A DNA stretch of 64,000 nucleotides from CAIWHR01 sp039931775. GTDB lineage: Bacteria > Pseudomonadota > Gammaproteobacteria > Burkholderiales > Casimicrobiaceae. The notes under the pieces are model-generated. The model searched no databases. It was not told the origin of the DNA and was given only the letters and a program-made list of their open reading frames with translations. How positions within the stretch are numbered: the stretch's first letter is position 1; every line of letters begins with the position of its first letter. Shown piece after piece: positions 9,801 through 17,712 of the stretch. The position numbers were made by a program, and so were the translations under genes. Location: assembly GCA_039931775.1 (NCBI GenBank), contig JBDTRG010000038.1:1-64000 (forward strand). The letters are read 5' to 3'.

Positions 9801-9874
9801 CCATTGAACGTGAACGACAGCGAAGAACCGCGATCGATGCGGCCGCCGGCGGGAAGACGGTGCGACTGGCTCAT
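6857..9874 (-). CDS. soxA: sarcosine oxidase, alpha subunit
   Basis: 1005 aa, the normal size for the large subunit. The order is: an N-terminal SLSFTFNGRRYSGHRGDTLASALLANG segment of ferredoxin-like fold; a dinucleotide-binding site VLVAGGGPAGLAAAWAAGKAGA (about 170-190); a second Rossmann section; and a GcvT/aminomethyltransferase-like C-terminal half (from about residue 600) for tetrahydrofolate. The complex oxidises sarcosine to glycine, passing the methyl group to folate as 5,10-methylene-THF and making H2O2. ATG 9874 overlaps the soxD stop (ATGA). The frame is open further upstream, but that part is the antisense of soxD. Confidence 0.96.
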   Translation of the reverse strand: MSQSHRLPAGGRIDRGSSLSFTFNGRRYSGHRGDTLASALLANGVALVARSWKYHRPRGIVGSGVEEPNAIVQLETGARTVPNARATEVMLYDGLVATSVNAWPSVDFDLMSVAGPFARMMPAGFYYKTFMWPKRFWMQYEHFIRKASGLGVAPDEPDPDVYDKTNAHCDVLVAGGGPAGLAAAWAAGKAGARVILADEQDEFGGSKLHVRASASNAIDGIRSAEWIARIIAELQAMPDVRLLPRSTVFGYHDYNYLTIGERRTDHLPPGERKGPRERVWRVRAKEVVLATGATERPIVFANNDRPGVMLASAVSAYLNRYGVRVGSRAVVFTNNDSAYRTALDLEAAGIPVAAVVDARPATGGVLPETARRAGIIVIDNAVVVDVRGTRRVSAVRLMMRDASGGVVGTPTEIPCDLVAMSGGWSPVVHLHAQSGGRARFDNDRSCFVPGTPVQAERSAGACNGTYALGACLAEGVAAGVDAARRAGAGDGTSPPIPAVDDVAEEPLAPVWLVPSPAPAGRGPKQFVDLQNDVTAADIAMAAREGYRSIEHVKRYTAMGFGTEQGKLGNINGMAILAQALGNDIATTGTTTFRPNYTPVTFGAIAGRDLGELFDPVRRTALHQWHELHGALFENVGQWKRPWYFPMAGDDLHAAVARECLAVRNGVGIMDASTLGKIDIQGKDAATFLDWVYTNAWGKLAVGRCRYGLMLDENGMVMDDGVTARLADQHFLMTTTTGGAARVMAWLERWLQTEWPHLEVYLTSVTDHWATAAVAGPKSRDVVQSISEGIDFSPAAFPFMAWRDGTVAGVPARVMRISFSGELAFEVNVCANEARHVWEALMRAGAAHGITPYGTETMHVLRAEKGFIIVGQETDGSVTPIDLGMDWIVSKAKDFIGRRSLFRSDMVRGDRKHLVGLLTEDPAAVLPEGGQIVVDARAPVPVPMLGHVTSSYMSASLRRSIALAMVKGGRDRKGEKVEIALPDGRAIRAVIAEPVFIDPEGARQNV

Positions 9875-10164
9875 GCTTTGTCGGTCGGCGCAACGACCGG
9901 CGGCGCTTCGCCCGGCTTGTACACCGCCGCGATCCGGTACGTGACGGTATCCCGCTCGACGTTGAACCACCGCCGGCAGCCGTACGTGTGCACCCATTGC
10001 TCGAGGTGACGTCCGCGCGGGTTCTTGCGCATGAAGAGGTAATCGCCCCACTGCTCGTCGGACAAGGCGTCGGTGTCGACCGGCCGCACGATGTGCGCCT
10101 CGCCGCCGCACGAAAACTCCGTCTGCTCGCGCGGGCCGCACCAGGGGCAACGGATGATCAGCAT
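9871..10164 (-). CDS. soxD: sarcosine oxidase, delta subunit
   Basis: 97 aa. The N-terminus MLIIRCPWCGPREQTEFSCG with the following GGEAH holds the Cys-x2-Cys...Cys...His set that binds zinc in the delta subunit. The central part RGRHLEQWVHTYGCRRWFNVERDT is also family-typical. It lies between soxB (19-nt gap) and soxA (4-nt overlap), the canonical B-D-A-G order. Confidence 0.95.
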   Translation of the reverse strand: MLIIRCPWCGPREQTEFSCGGEAHIVRPVDTDALSDEQWGDYLFMRKNPRGRHLEQWVHTYGCRRWFNVERDTVTYRIAAVYKPGEAPPVVAPTDKA

Positions 10165-10183
10165 CGCTCGCGCGTCCCGGCGG

Positions 10184-11434
10184 TCAGTGCGCGACGGCCG
10201 CCGCGCCGTGCTCGTCGATCAGGTGGCCGGTGAAGAAGCGGTCGAGCGAGAAGGCCGCGTTCAACTCATGCGGACGATCCTGCGCGATCGTGTGCGCGAA
10301 CACCCAGCCCGATCCGGGTGTGGCCTTGAACCCGCCGGTGCCCCAGCCGCAGTTGAAATAGAGGCCCTTTATCGGTGTCAGGCCGATGATCGGACAGGCG
10401 TCGGGGCATACGTCGACGATGCCGCCCCACTGCCGGTTCATCCGCACGCGGCTGAAGATAGGAAAGAGCTCGACGATCGCCGCGAGCGTGCCTTCGATGA
10501 TCGAGAAGCTGCCGCGCTGTCCGTAACCGGTGTAGGCGTCGATGCCGGCGCCGATGACGAGATCGCCTTTGTCGGATTGGCTGATGTAGCCGTGTACGGC
10601 GTTCGACATCACGACCGTGTTGAGCACCGGCTTGATCGGTTCGGAGACGAGCGCCTGGAGCGGATGGCTCTCGATGGGCAGGCGCAGGTCGGCCATCGCC
10701 GCGATGACACTCGAATGTCCGGCAGCGACGACGCCGACCTTCCTCGCCTTGATGAATCCGCGACTGGTTTCCACGCCGACCACCTGCGCGCCGTCGCGGC
10801 GGATCGCGGTGACTTCGCAGTTCTGGAGGATGTCCACACCGCGCGCATCAGCGCCGCGCGCGTATCCCCAGGCGACGGCGTCGTGGCGCGCGACGCCGGC
10901 GCGCCGCTGCAGCGATGCGCCGAGAATCGGATAGCGCGCGTCGGGCGACGCGTTGATGATCGGCACCATCGCCTTCACCTGCGCGGTGGTGAGCACCTCG
11001 CCGTCCACGCCATTCAGGCGGTTGGCGTTGACGCGGCGTTCGATGTCGCGCATGTCCTGCAGCGTGTGGCCGAGGTTCAGCACGCCGCGCTGGCTGAACA
11101 TCACGTTGAAGTTGAGGTCCTGCGACAGCCCCTCCCAGAGGTTCATCGACTTTTCGTAGAGGTGTGTGGCCTCGTCCCACAGGTAGTTGGAGCGGACGAT
11201 CGTCGTGTTGCGGCCCGTGTTGCCGCCGCCGATCCAGCCCTTCTCCAGCACGGCCACGTTGGTGATCCCGTGCTCCTTCGCGAGATAATAGGCGGTCGCG
11301 AGCCCGTGCCCGCCCCCGCCGACGATGACGGCGTCGTACTCCTTTTTCGGCTCGGGCGCGCGCCATGCGGCCTGCCACTCTTCGTGGTGGGTCCGTGCGT
11401 GGGAGAGAAGGCTCCAGATCGAATAGCGATTCAT
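10184..11434 (-). CDS. soxB: sarcosine oxidase, beta subunit
   Basis: 416 aa. The FAD-binding site AVIVGGGGHGLATAYYLAK lies at 35-53. A VARHDAVAWG segment carries His184, the position equivalent to the histidine that holds covalent FMN in characterised heterotetrameric enzymes (about 173 there). The C-terminal GWGTGGFKATPGSG is the usual FAD loop. This subunit dehydrogenates sarcosine. It is the first gene of the soxBDAG-HAD operon, so the promoter should lie in 11435-11730. Confidence 0.96.
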   Translation of the reverse strand: MNRYSIWSLLSHARTHHEEWQAAWRAPEPKKEYDAVIVGGGGHGLATAYYLAKEHGITNVAVLEKGWIGGGNTGRNTTIVRSNYLWDEATHLYEKSMNLWEGLSQDLNFNVMFSQRGVLNLGHTLQDMRDIERRVNANRLNGVDGEVLTTAQVKAMVPIINASPDARYPILGASLQRRAGVARHDAVAWGYARGADARGVDILQNCEVTAIRRDGAQVVGVETSRGFIKARKVGVVAAGHSSVIAAMADLRLPIESHPLQALVSEPIKPVLNTVVMSNAVHGYISQSDKGDLVIGAGIDAYTGYGQRGSFSIIEGTLAAIVELFPIFSRVRMNRQWGGIVDVCPDACPIIGLTPIKGLYFNCGWGTGGFKATPGSGWVFAHTIAQDRPHELNAAFSLDRFFTGHLIDEHGAAAVAH

Positions 11435-11732
11435 GCGAGGCCAGGACTCCGATGGGCGGCCAACCGCCGCCGGCCGAAGTGTAACCCGTCGACGACGGCG
11501 CAAAGGCACGGCGCCGCGACAACGCAACACGCCGCCCGCTCATGACGCATTTCCGCAACCACCGGTCGCAAATGGAGGTATCTTCGGAGACCGGCTGGTT
11601 ACACTGAACGGTTGCAGGAAGTAGGGTCAGACTCGACTTTCCTTAGTCTGCGTCGAAAGTCGAGTCTGACCCTACTTTGTTGAGCCGCGGCGAAAGTCGA
11701 GTCTGACCCTACTTTATTGAGGGATCGAAGGA
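11435..11732. promoter_or_regulatory. divergent control region between soxB and the dehydrogenase gene
   Basis: About 298 bp separate the divergent starts of soxB and the dimethylglycine/sarcosine dehydrogenase-like gene. The region should hold promoters and operators for both directions, plausibly for the GbdR-type regulator at 23247. The right third is filled by the three-copy repeat listed separately. I could not define a convincing -35/-10 pair by eye. Confidence 0.5.
11619..11715. repeat. three copies of a 22-23 nt element, one inverted and two direct (REP-like)
   Basis: A core reading GTAGGGTCAGACTCGAC is present at 11619-11640. Its reverse complement (AGTCGAGTCTGACCCTAC) occurs at 11656-11678 and again at 11693-11715. 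Copies 1 and 2 are a near-perfect inverted pair with a 15-nt loop, able to form a long hairpin. Copies 2 and 3 are direct repeats 37 nt apart. The last copy ends 17 nt before the downstream ATG. It could be a REP-type intergenic element or a post-transcriptional control hairpin. No transposase of the REP-associated type is in the window. Confidence 0.85.
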
Positions 11733-14189
11733 ATGAAGACGCATGCGCGCGTGGTGGTGATCGGCGGCGGCGTGGTCGGTGTCAGCACGCTCTACCACCT
11801 GACGAAAAAGGGCTGGTCGGATGTCGTGCTGCTGGAGCGCACGGCGCTGACGGCGGGCTCGACGTGGCACGCGGCCGGGCTGCTGCCGCTCTTCAACATG
11901 AGCTACACGGTCGGCCAGCTGCACAAGTATTCGGTCGACCTGTACAAACGCCTGCCGGCGGAGACCGGCCAGGACGTGAGCTTCCACGTCACCGGCAACC
12001 TGCGCCTCGCGACCAATCGCGATCGCCTCGACGAGTATTACAAGTACTGCGGCACAGCCAACACGATCGGCGTGCCGTTCGAAGTCATCGATCCGGCGCG
12101 CGTAAAGGAATTGTGGCCGCTCGTGAACCTGGGCGACGGTGTGGACACGCCCAAGATCATCGGCGCGCTCTATCACCCGGACGATGGCCACATCGCGCCG
12201 GTCGACCTGACGATGGCGTTGCGCAAGGGCGCCCGCAACGGCGGCGCCGAGATCTACGAGCAGACCGCGGTCATCGGTGTGGACCGATTGCCCTCCGGCG
12301 AGTGGAACGTTCGGACAGACATGGGCGACATCGTCTGCGAACACGTCGTCTGCGCCACCGGCAACTACGCGCGCGAAACGGGCCAGATGTTCGGCATCGG
12401 CTTGCCGGTGATCCCGGTCGAGCACCAGTACATCGTCTACGACGAATCCGCCGAGTTGAAGGCGTATCGCGCGGCCGGCGGCCGCGAGCTCGCGGTGCTG
12501 CGCGAATCCGACGCGTCATACTACCTGCGCGAGGAGCGGATGGGCTGGATCCTCGGGCCGTACGAAAAAGGCGCGCCGGCGCGCTTCGCGGACGGCGTGC
12601 CTCCGGAATTCGGCAAGGAACTCTTCGCCGGCGATCTCGACCGGCTGCTGCCGCACGTCGAGGCGGCGATGAAGCGCGTGCCCTGCCTCGAGCACGCCGG
12701 GATCAAGACCATCGTCAACGGGCCGATTTCCTACACGCCGGACGGCAGCCCGATGATCGGCCCCACCTGGGACCTTCACAACGTCTGGCTGAACGAGGGC
12801 CACAGCTTCGGCGTCACCGCCGCGGGCGGCTCGGGCTGGCAACTCGCCGAATGGATCACCGAAGGCGAGCCGGGCATCGACATGCTCGCGGTCGACCCGC
12901 GCCGCTTCGGCGCGTATGGCGGCAAGCGTTACACGGTGCGCAAGAACGAGGAAACCTACCGCAACGTATTCACCGTCCACTACCCGGACGAGGAACGCGC
13001 GGACGGGCGGCCGGCGAAGACCAGCCCCGTCTACGAGAAGCTTTCCCGGATGGGCGCGGTCTGGGGCCAGCGCTACGGATGGGAGCGCGCCAACTGGTTC
13101 GCGCCGGAGGGTGTCGCGCGCAAGGACAGGTGGAGCTTTCGCCGGACCAATTACTTCGAGCACGTCGGCAACGAATGCCGGCGGATGCGCGAAAAAGTCG
13201 GCGTGATCGACCTGACGCCGTTCACGAAACACATGGTCACCGGTCCCCGCAGCGAGGCCTGGCTCGATTCGCTGGTCGCCAACAAGGTGCCGGTGAAGGT
13301 CGGACGCATCGCGCTGTGCCACGCGTTGACGAAGAAGGGCGGCATCCGCTCCGAGTTCACGATCACCAAGCTCGCCGACAACCAATACTACGTGGTCAGC
13401 GCCGGCGCCGCCGAACGCTACGACAGCGATTACCTGCGCAAGAAGCTGCCGGCCGATGGGTCGGTGCAGCTGTCCAACATCACGACGAGTCGCGGCACGT
13501 TCGTCGTCGCCGGACCCAGGGCGCGCGACGTGCTCGCCAAGCTCACCGATACGCCGCTCGACAACGAACATTTTCCGTGGCTGACCGGGCAGGTGATCGA
13601 AGTCGGCTACGCGGTCGACGTCTACGCGCTTCGGGTCAATTTCATCGGCGACTTGGGATGGGAGCTCCACTTCCCGATCGAGTACGCGAACGGTCTCTTC
13701 GATGCGCTGTTCGCCGCCGGCGCCGAATTCGGCATCGGCATGGTCGGCATGCGCGCGATGGAGTCGCTGCGCCTCGAGAAATCGTACCGGATGTGGGGTT
13801 CCGACCTCACCCCCGACTACACACCGTTCGAGGCCGGCATGGATCGCTTTGTGCGGATGAACAAGGGTGAGTTCATCGGCAAGGAAGCGCTCGCCCGACA
13901 ACTCGCGGCCGGCGTGCCGAACCGTTTCGTCACGCTCGAAGTGCACGGCATCACCGACGCCGACCCGCTCGGCAACGAGCCGCTCTTCGCGGATGGCAAG
14001 CTCGTCGGCCGGGCGACCGCCGGCTACTACGGGCACGTGCTCGGCAAGAGCCTCGCGCTCGCCTACGTCGAGGCTGCGCGTGCCGAAGTGGGCTCGCAGA
14101 TGGAAATCGAAATCCTCGGCGAGCGCAGGAAGGTCACCGTGCTCGGCGAGTCGCCGCTCGATCCCGAGAACGCGCGCCTGCGCGCCTAG
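11733..14189 (+). CDS. FAD-dependent dimethylglycine/sarcosine dehydrogenase-like protein (GcvT family)
   Basis: 818 aa. The N-terminal FAD site is VVVIGGGVVGVSTLYHLTK (about 7-25). Next comes AGSTWHAAGL with His46, the residue that carries covalent FAD in mammalian dimethylglycine and sarcosine dehydrogenases. The C-terminal half (from about residue 430) is an aminomethyltransferase/GcvT tetrahydrofolate domain, with a GDLGWELHFP segment. It should demethylate an N-methylglycine and pass formaldehyde to folate. Dimethylglycine is the likely substrate because a separate sarcosine oxidase is next door, but this cannot be fixed from sequence. Ribosome site GAAGGA precedes ATG 11733. Confidence 0.88.
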   Translation: MKTHARVVVIGGGVVGVSTLYHLTKKGWSDVVLLERTALTAGSTWHAAGLLPLFNMSYTVGQLHKYSVDLYKRLPAETGQDVSFHVTGNLRLATNRDRLDEYYKYCGTANTIGVPFEVIDPARVKELWPLVNLGDGVDTPKIIGALYHPDDGHIAPVDLTMALRKGARNGGAEIYEQTAVIGVDRLPSGEWNVRTDMGDIVCEHVVCATGNYARETGQMFGIGLPVIPVEHQYIVYDESAELKAYRAAGGRELAVLRESDASYYLREERMGWILGPYEKGAPARFADGVPPEFGKELFAGDLDRLLPHVEAAMKRVPCLEHAGIKTIVNGPISYTPDGSPMIGPTWDLHNVWLNEGHSFGVTAAGGSGWQLAEWITEGEPGIDMLAVDPRRFGAYGGKRYTVRKNEETYRNVFTVHYPDEERADGRPAKTSPVYEKLSRMGAVWGQRYGWERANWFAPEGVARKDRWSFRRTNYFEHVGNECRRMREKVGVIDLTPFTKHMVTGPRSEAWLDSLVANKVPVKVGRIALCHALTKKGGIRSEFTITKLADNQYYVVSAGAAERYDSDYLRKKLPADGSVQLSNITTSRGTFVVAGPRARDVLAKLTDTPLDNEHFPWLTGQVIEVGYAVDVYALRVNFIGDLGWELHFPIEYANGLFDALFAAGAEFGIGMVGMRAMESLRLEKSYRMWGSDLTPDYTPFEAGMDRFVRMNKGEFIGKEALARQLAAGVPNRFVTLEVHGITDADPLGNEPLFADGKLVGRATAGYYGHVLGKSLALAYVEAARAEVGSQMEIEILGERRKVTVLGESPLDPENARLRA

Positions 14190-14215
14190 CACCTCGTCGC
14201 GGCACCACGACGACC

Positions 14216-17200
14216 GTGGATGTCCCGTTCAACGATGCGGTGAAGGCCCGCGCCCCGGCGCTGGACGGCATCGTCGATCGCCCGCAGCTCACGTCGCGAT
14301 TGACGGCGACCACGGCACCGGCCAAGTGGCTGAACGCGCCATCCGGCACCGGCAAGTCGACGCTCGTCGCGAGTTACGCGAGGGCGACGTCGCGCGCGCT
14401 CGTCTGGTACCGGTTCGACGAACGCGACGACGACCCGGCGTTTTTCTATCGCCATTACACGGCGGCGCTCGCGAGCGCGCTGGGCCCGGGCATCGCGCTT
14501 CCGCGTTTCTCGGCGGACGATACCGCGCGCGAAGAGGCGTTCGCCGATCGGTACTTCGGCGCGCTGCGCGCGGGATGCATTGGACGGGTGCTGCTCGTTT
14601 TCGATGATGCACACAAGCTCTCCGAACCGCGGCGACTCGGGGCGCTCGCGCGGTTCGTCGCGTCGACCGACGCGGCAATCGAGATCGTCTTCATCTCCGA
14701 AGAACCCGCACCCGCCGCACTGTTCGACGCGGTCGCGGCGCGACAGCTCGCGCTGTGCAACGATATGCAGCTCGCGTTCAACCCGGAGGAGTGCCGGGCG
14801 CTGGCCGAAATCCTCCGGCTGCAGCAACCCGACGGGCAGACGCTCGCGGCGTTGACGGGAGGACACGCGGGCGCGCTGGTGCTCGCCTGCGAGTTCCTGC
14901 GCGGCACGAGTATGCCGACCGCCGCCAACGGCGAAATCGCCGAGCAGATCCACGTCCACCTCCTCGAAAGGCTGCTCGATCGCGCGAGCCCCGCGCGCCG
15001 CGAGCTGCTGGAGCGAACGTCGTTCGCGCCGCAAATGACCCGGGCGCTCGCGGCCGACCTCGCCGGGGAGGCGGCTGCCGCCGAGCTCGATCCGCTCGCC
15101 GCGCGCGGGCTCCTCCGCCGCGTCGCGACGGCCGACGGCCCGATCTATGAGGCGCACGGCCTCGTCCGCCGCGGCATGCAGGCCATGCTGAAGAAGCGGC
15201 TCGACCCGGCGCACTTCCGGCAAGCCGCCATCGACACGGCTGCCGCACTCGTCGCCCACGGCGCGACCGAGGAAGCGTTCGCGCTGCTGATCGAGCGCGA
15301 CGCCCCCGACGAGGCGGCGGTCGTCCTGGGCGAGCTCGCCGAGCGTTACGCGCGCGGCGGGCAGGCCGGCCTTCTCGCACGATCGATCGGCGAGCTTCCG
15401 CGGGCGTTGCAGGTCCGAAATCCGTGGCTCTGCTTCTGGACCGGGCAGGCGCTGCTCGGCATCGACGAGGAAGCTGCGCGCGGCTACTTCGAGCGGAGCT
15501 ACGCGGCCTTCGAGGGGGTACACGATCGCGCAGGCATGCGGCTTGCCGCGGCGTGCGTGGTCACCGCGTTTGGCCTCGAGTACGGCGATCTGCGCGCACT
15601 CGACGCGTGGCTGGCGCGCCACGCCGGCGCCGGCGGCGATACCGACGTCGAGCCAGGGTCACCGAACGAAGCCGCGCGGTGCCTCGGCATGGTCTGCGCG
15701 GCGATCGTGCGCGGCGCGTTTCCGCCGGGATTCGCGTCGGCGGGTTTGATCGCCCGCCTCCGCGTGCTGATCGACGAACCCACCGCGTGGCTCACGCGCG
15801 ACCAACCTCTCGAGGCGGCTCGCCTGCTGATCGATTGCGCGCGAATCTTCGGGACCAACGCCGAGGCGCAGGCGATGGTGATCGCGACCCGGTCACACGC
15901 GGAAAGCGGATCGACGAGCGCGCTGCAGCGCGGTCGCTGGTGGATCAGCGCGGCGCTCGCCTACCTGGCGGACGGCCTGCACGAGCCCGCGATCGATTTC
16001 CTGTCGCGCGCGCGGGCGCTGGTCGAGGAGACCGGCTCGCGCCGGCTCGCGTTCGAGCTCGGCATGACCGAGGTCGATTCCGCGCTGAAACGCGGCGAGC
16101 TCGACGCCGCGGCGGCGCATCTCGCCACGCTCGAATCGATCGCGGTCTCGGCGCCGCCGGCGCAACGCGCCGAGCATGCGCGTTTCGCGGCCCGCGTGTT
16201 CCTGCTGCAGGGCCGCGCGCAAGTGGGGTTGCGCTGGGCGGAGGACGCACTGAGGACGGCCACCCTCGCCGGCTATGTCGGTGGCCACGCGCGCGCATTC
16301 CAGGTCGAATACGTCTACGCGCTCGCGGCGAACGAGCGCTATCCGGAAGCCATTGCGCTCAGCGAAAAGATGCTCGAGGGCCTCGATGGCGCGCAGCGCG
16401 GCGCCGTCCTCGCTCTGGAGGCGGGGCTTCGCTACCTGGCATCGGACAACGACGACGTTGCGTTGCTGAAGCGTGCGTTCGCGCATGCGCGGGAAGAAGG
16501 ATTCGTCTACCTGCTCGCGCGGGCGCGGGCCGCGATCGCGCGGTTGTGCGAGCGCGCACTCGCCCACGGCGTCGAAGGCGAATTCGCGCAGCGCGTGATC
16601 GCCGTCCAGAAACTCGACCCGCCCGCGTACACCGGACCGACGTGGCCGTGGCCTGTCCGGATCCGCACGCTCGGCGGCTTCGAGCTGGAGATTCGCGGGG
16701 CGCGCTACCGTCCCGCGCACAAGGCGCAGGACAAGCCGCTCGAGCTCCTGAAGCTCCTGCTCACCGCGCTCGTCCTCGGCCGCGACAGCGTCGACAAGGC
16801 CTGGGTCGCGGAGCGGTTGTGGCCCGATGCCGACGGCGCCAATGCACGAAAGTCGCTCGACATGGCGACCTCGCGCCTGCGGCGCCTCCTCGGCGACGAC
16901 GCGGCGCTCGAGTCGCCGGAAGGCCGCCTGCGCGTTTCGCCGCGCCATGTCTGGACCGACGTCGCGCCGCTGCTGCGCGCGCTGTCGCGCGTGGGCGAGC
17001 GGCGCGACGAGCACGCGCGCGGCCTCGTCACGCGCGGCGCCGAAGCCGTGGCCGAGGTGACCGCCGTGCTCGAGCTCTACCGCGGGCCGTTTCTGCCGGA
17101 GGAGGACCCGCCGCCCTGGCTCATCGCCGGACGGGAGGCCGTCACCGCGGCTGTGCGCGCTGCGCTCGTCTCGGCGGAAGCGATCCTCGACGGGCAAGGC

Positions 17201-17443
17201 GACACCCAACTGGTGCCCGCGATGGAGCGCGCGCTCGCGGCCGACCCGACGTCCGAAGACCTGGCGCGCGCGCTGATGCGGGCGCATGCGCGTCACGGCC
17301 ACCACAGCGAGTCGCTGATCGTGTACCGTAGGGTTCGCGAGATGCTCTCGATCGTGCTCGGCGTCAAGCCGAGTCACGAGACGGAGCGCCTCAAGGAGGC
17401 GATCCACGCGGCGGCGCAAGCGGGCGGTGCCGCTGTCGATTGA
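14216..17443 (+). CDS. large AAA/BTAD-family transcriptional activator
   Basis: 1075 aa from GTG 14216, 26 nt after the dehydrogenase stop, so probably cotranscribed. A MalT/STAND-like ATPase domain carries Walker A APSGTGKSTL (41-50) and Walker B LLVFDDAH (126-133). A long Ala/Leu-rich helical repeat region follows (about 300-790, TPR-like). An OmpR-like winged helix starts near residue 810 (PVRIRTLGGFELEI...LLKLLLTAL...ERLWPDAD), and the bacterial transcriptional activation domain fills about 910-1060. In SARP-type regulators the winged helix and BTAD are usually N-terminal; here they come last. The genes it controls are unknown. The adjacent methylglycine catabolism genes are the natural candidates. 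Confidence 0.85.
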   Translation: MDVPFNDAVKARAPALDGIVDRPQLTSRLTATTAPAKWLNAPSGTGKSTLVASYARATSRALVWYRFDERDDDPAFFYRHYTAALASALGPGIALPRFSADDTAREEAFADRYFGALRAGCIGRVLLVFDDAHKLSEPRRLGALARFVASTDAAIEIVFISEEPAPAALFDAVAARQLALCNDMQLAFNPEECRALAEILRLQQPDGQTLAALTGGHAGALVLACEFLRGTSMPTAANGEIAEQIHVHLLERLLDRASPARRELLERTSFAPQMTRALAADLAGEAAAAELDPLAARGLLRRVATADGPIYEAHGLVRRGMQAMLKKRLDPAHFRQAAIDTAAALVAHGATEEAFALLIERDAPDEAAVVLGELAERYARGGQAGLLARSIGELPRALQVRNPWLCFWTGQALLGIDEEAARGYFERSYAAFEGVHDRAGMRLAAACVVTAFGLEYGDLRALDAWLARHAGAGGDTDVEPGSPNEAARCLGMVCAAIVRGAFPPGFASAGLIARLRVLIDEPTAWLTRDQPLEAARLLIDCARIFGTNAEAQAMVIATRSHAESGSTSALQRGRWWISAALAYLADGLHEPAIDFLSRARALVEETGSRRLAFELGMTEVDSALKRGELDAAAAHLATLESIAVSAPPAQRAEHARFAARVFLLQGRAQVGLRWAEDALRTATLAGYVGGHARAFQVEYVYALAANERYPEAIALSEKMLEGLDGAQRGAVLALEAGLRYLASDNDDVALLKRAFAHAREEGFVYLLARARAAIARLCERALAHGVEGEFAQRVIAVQKLDPPAYTGPTWPWPVRIRTLGGFELEIRGARYRPAHKAQDKPLELLKLLLTALVLGRDSVDKAWVAERLWPDADGANARKSLDMATSRLRRLLGDDAALESPEGRLRVSPRHVWTDVAPLLRALSRVGERRDEHARGLVTRGAEAVAEVTAVLELYRGPFLPEEDPPPWLIAGREAVTAAVRAALVSAEAILDGQGDTQLVPAMERALAADPTSEDLARALMRAHARHGHHSESLIVYRRVREMLSIVLGVKPSHETERLKEAIHAAAQAGGAAVD

Positions 17444-17494
17444 CGCGCCGATACGCGGCGCGATCGGCCCGCGCCCGACCAACGGAGATCCGAC

Positions 17495-17686
17495 ATGGCG
17501 ACACGCAAGGCAAAGCCGGCAACGAGGAGGAAAAAAAAGGGCCCGACCTGGGCACAAAAGAAAAAGCAGATCCACGGCGCGTTGAAGAAAATCGCCGCGG
17601 CATCGGCCGCTTTGCAAGCGGCGAAGAAAGCACTCGCCGATGTGCTGAGTTCATCGCCCGGAGGCGGGCCGGACGTCAAGAACTGA
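17495..17686 (+). CDS. small Lys/Ala-rich protein of unknown function
   Basis: 63 aa with a GGAG ribosome site 8 nt before the ATG. Residues 1-25 are extremely basic (KAKPATRRKKKGPTWAQKKK). Residues 27-50 form an Ala/Leu/Lys amphipathic helix and the C-terminus is Ser/Gly/Pro-rich. The composition suggests nucleic-acid or membrane binding, as in histone-H1-like tails. It lies 26 nt upstream of the calpain-like protease gene in the same direction and could be its partner or substrate, but nothing in the sequence proves that. Confidence 0.65.
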   Translation: MATRKAKPATRRKKKGPTWAQKKKQIHGALKKIAAASAALQAAKKALADVLSSSPGGGPDVKN

Positions 17687-17712
17687 CGCGCTTGCACGGC
17701 CGGAGCTCTTGA

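Noticed and set aside
6524..10009. A very long plus-strand open frame across the sox genes
   Set aside because: Arg/His/Asp-rich shadow typical of GC-rich antisense; the minus strand carries unmistakable soxA, soxD and soxG.
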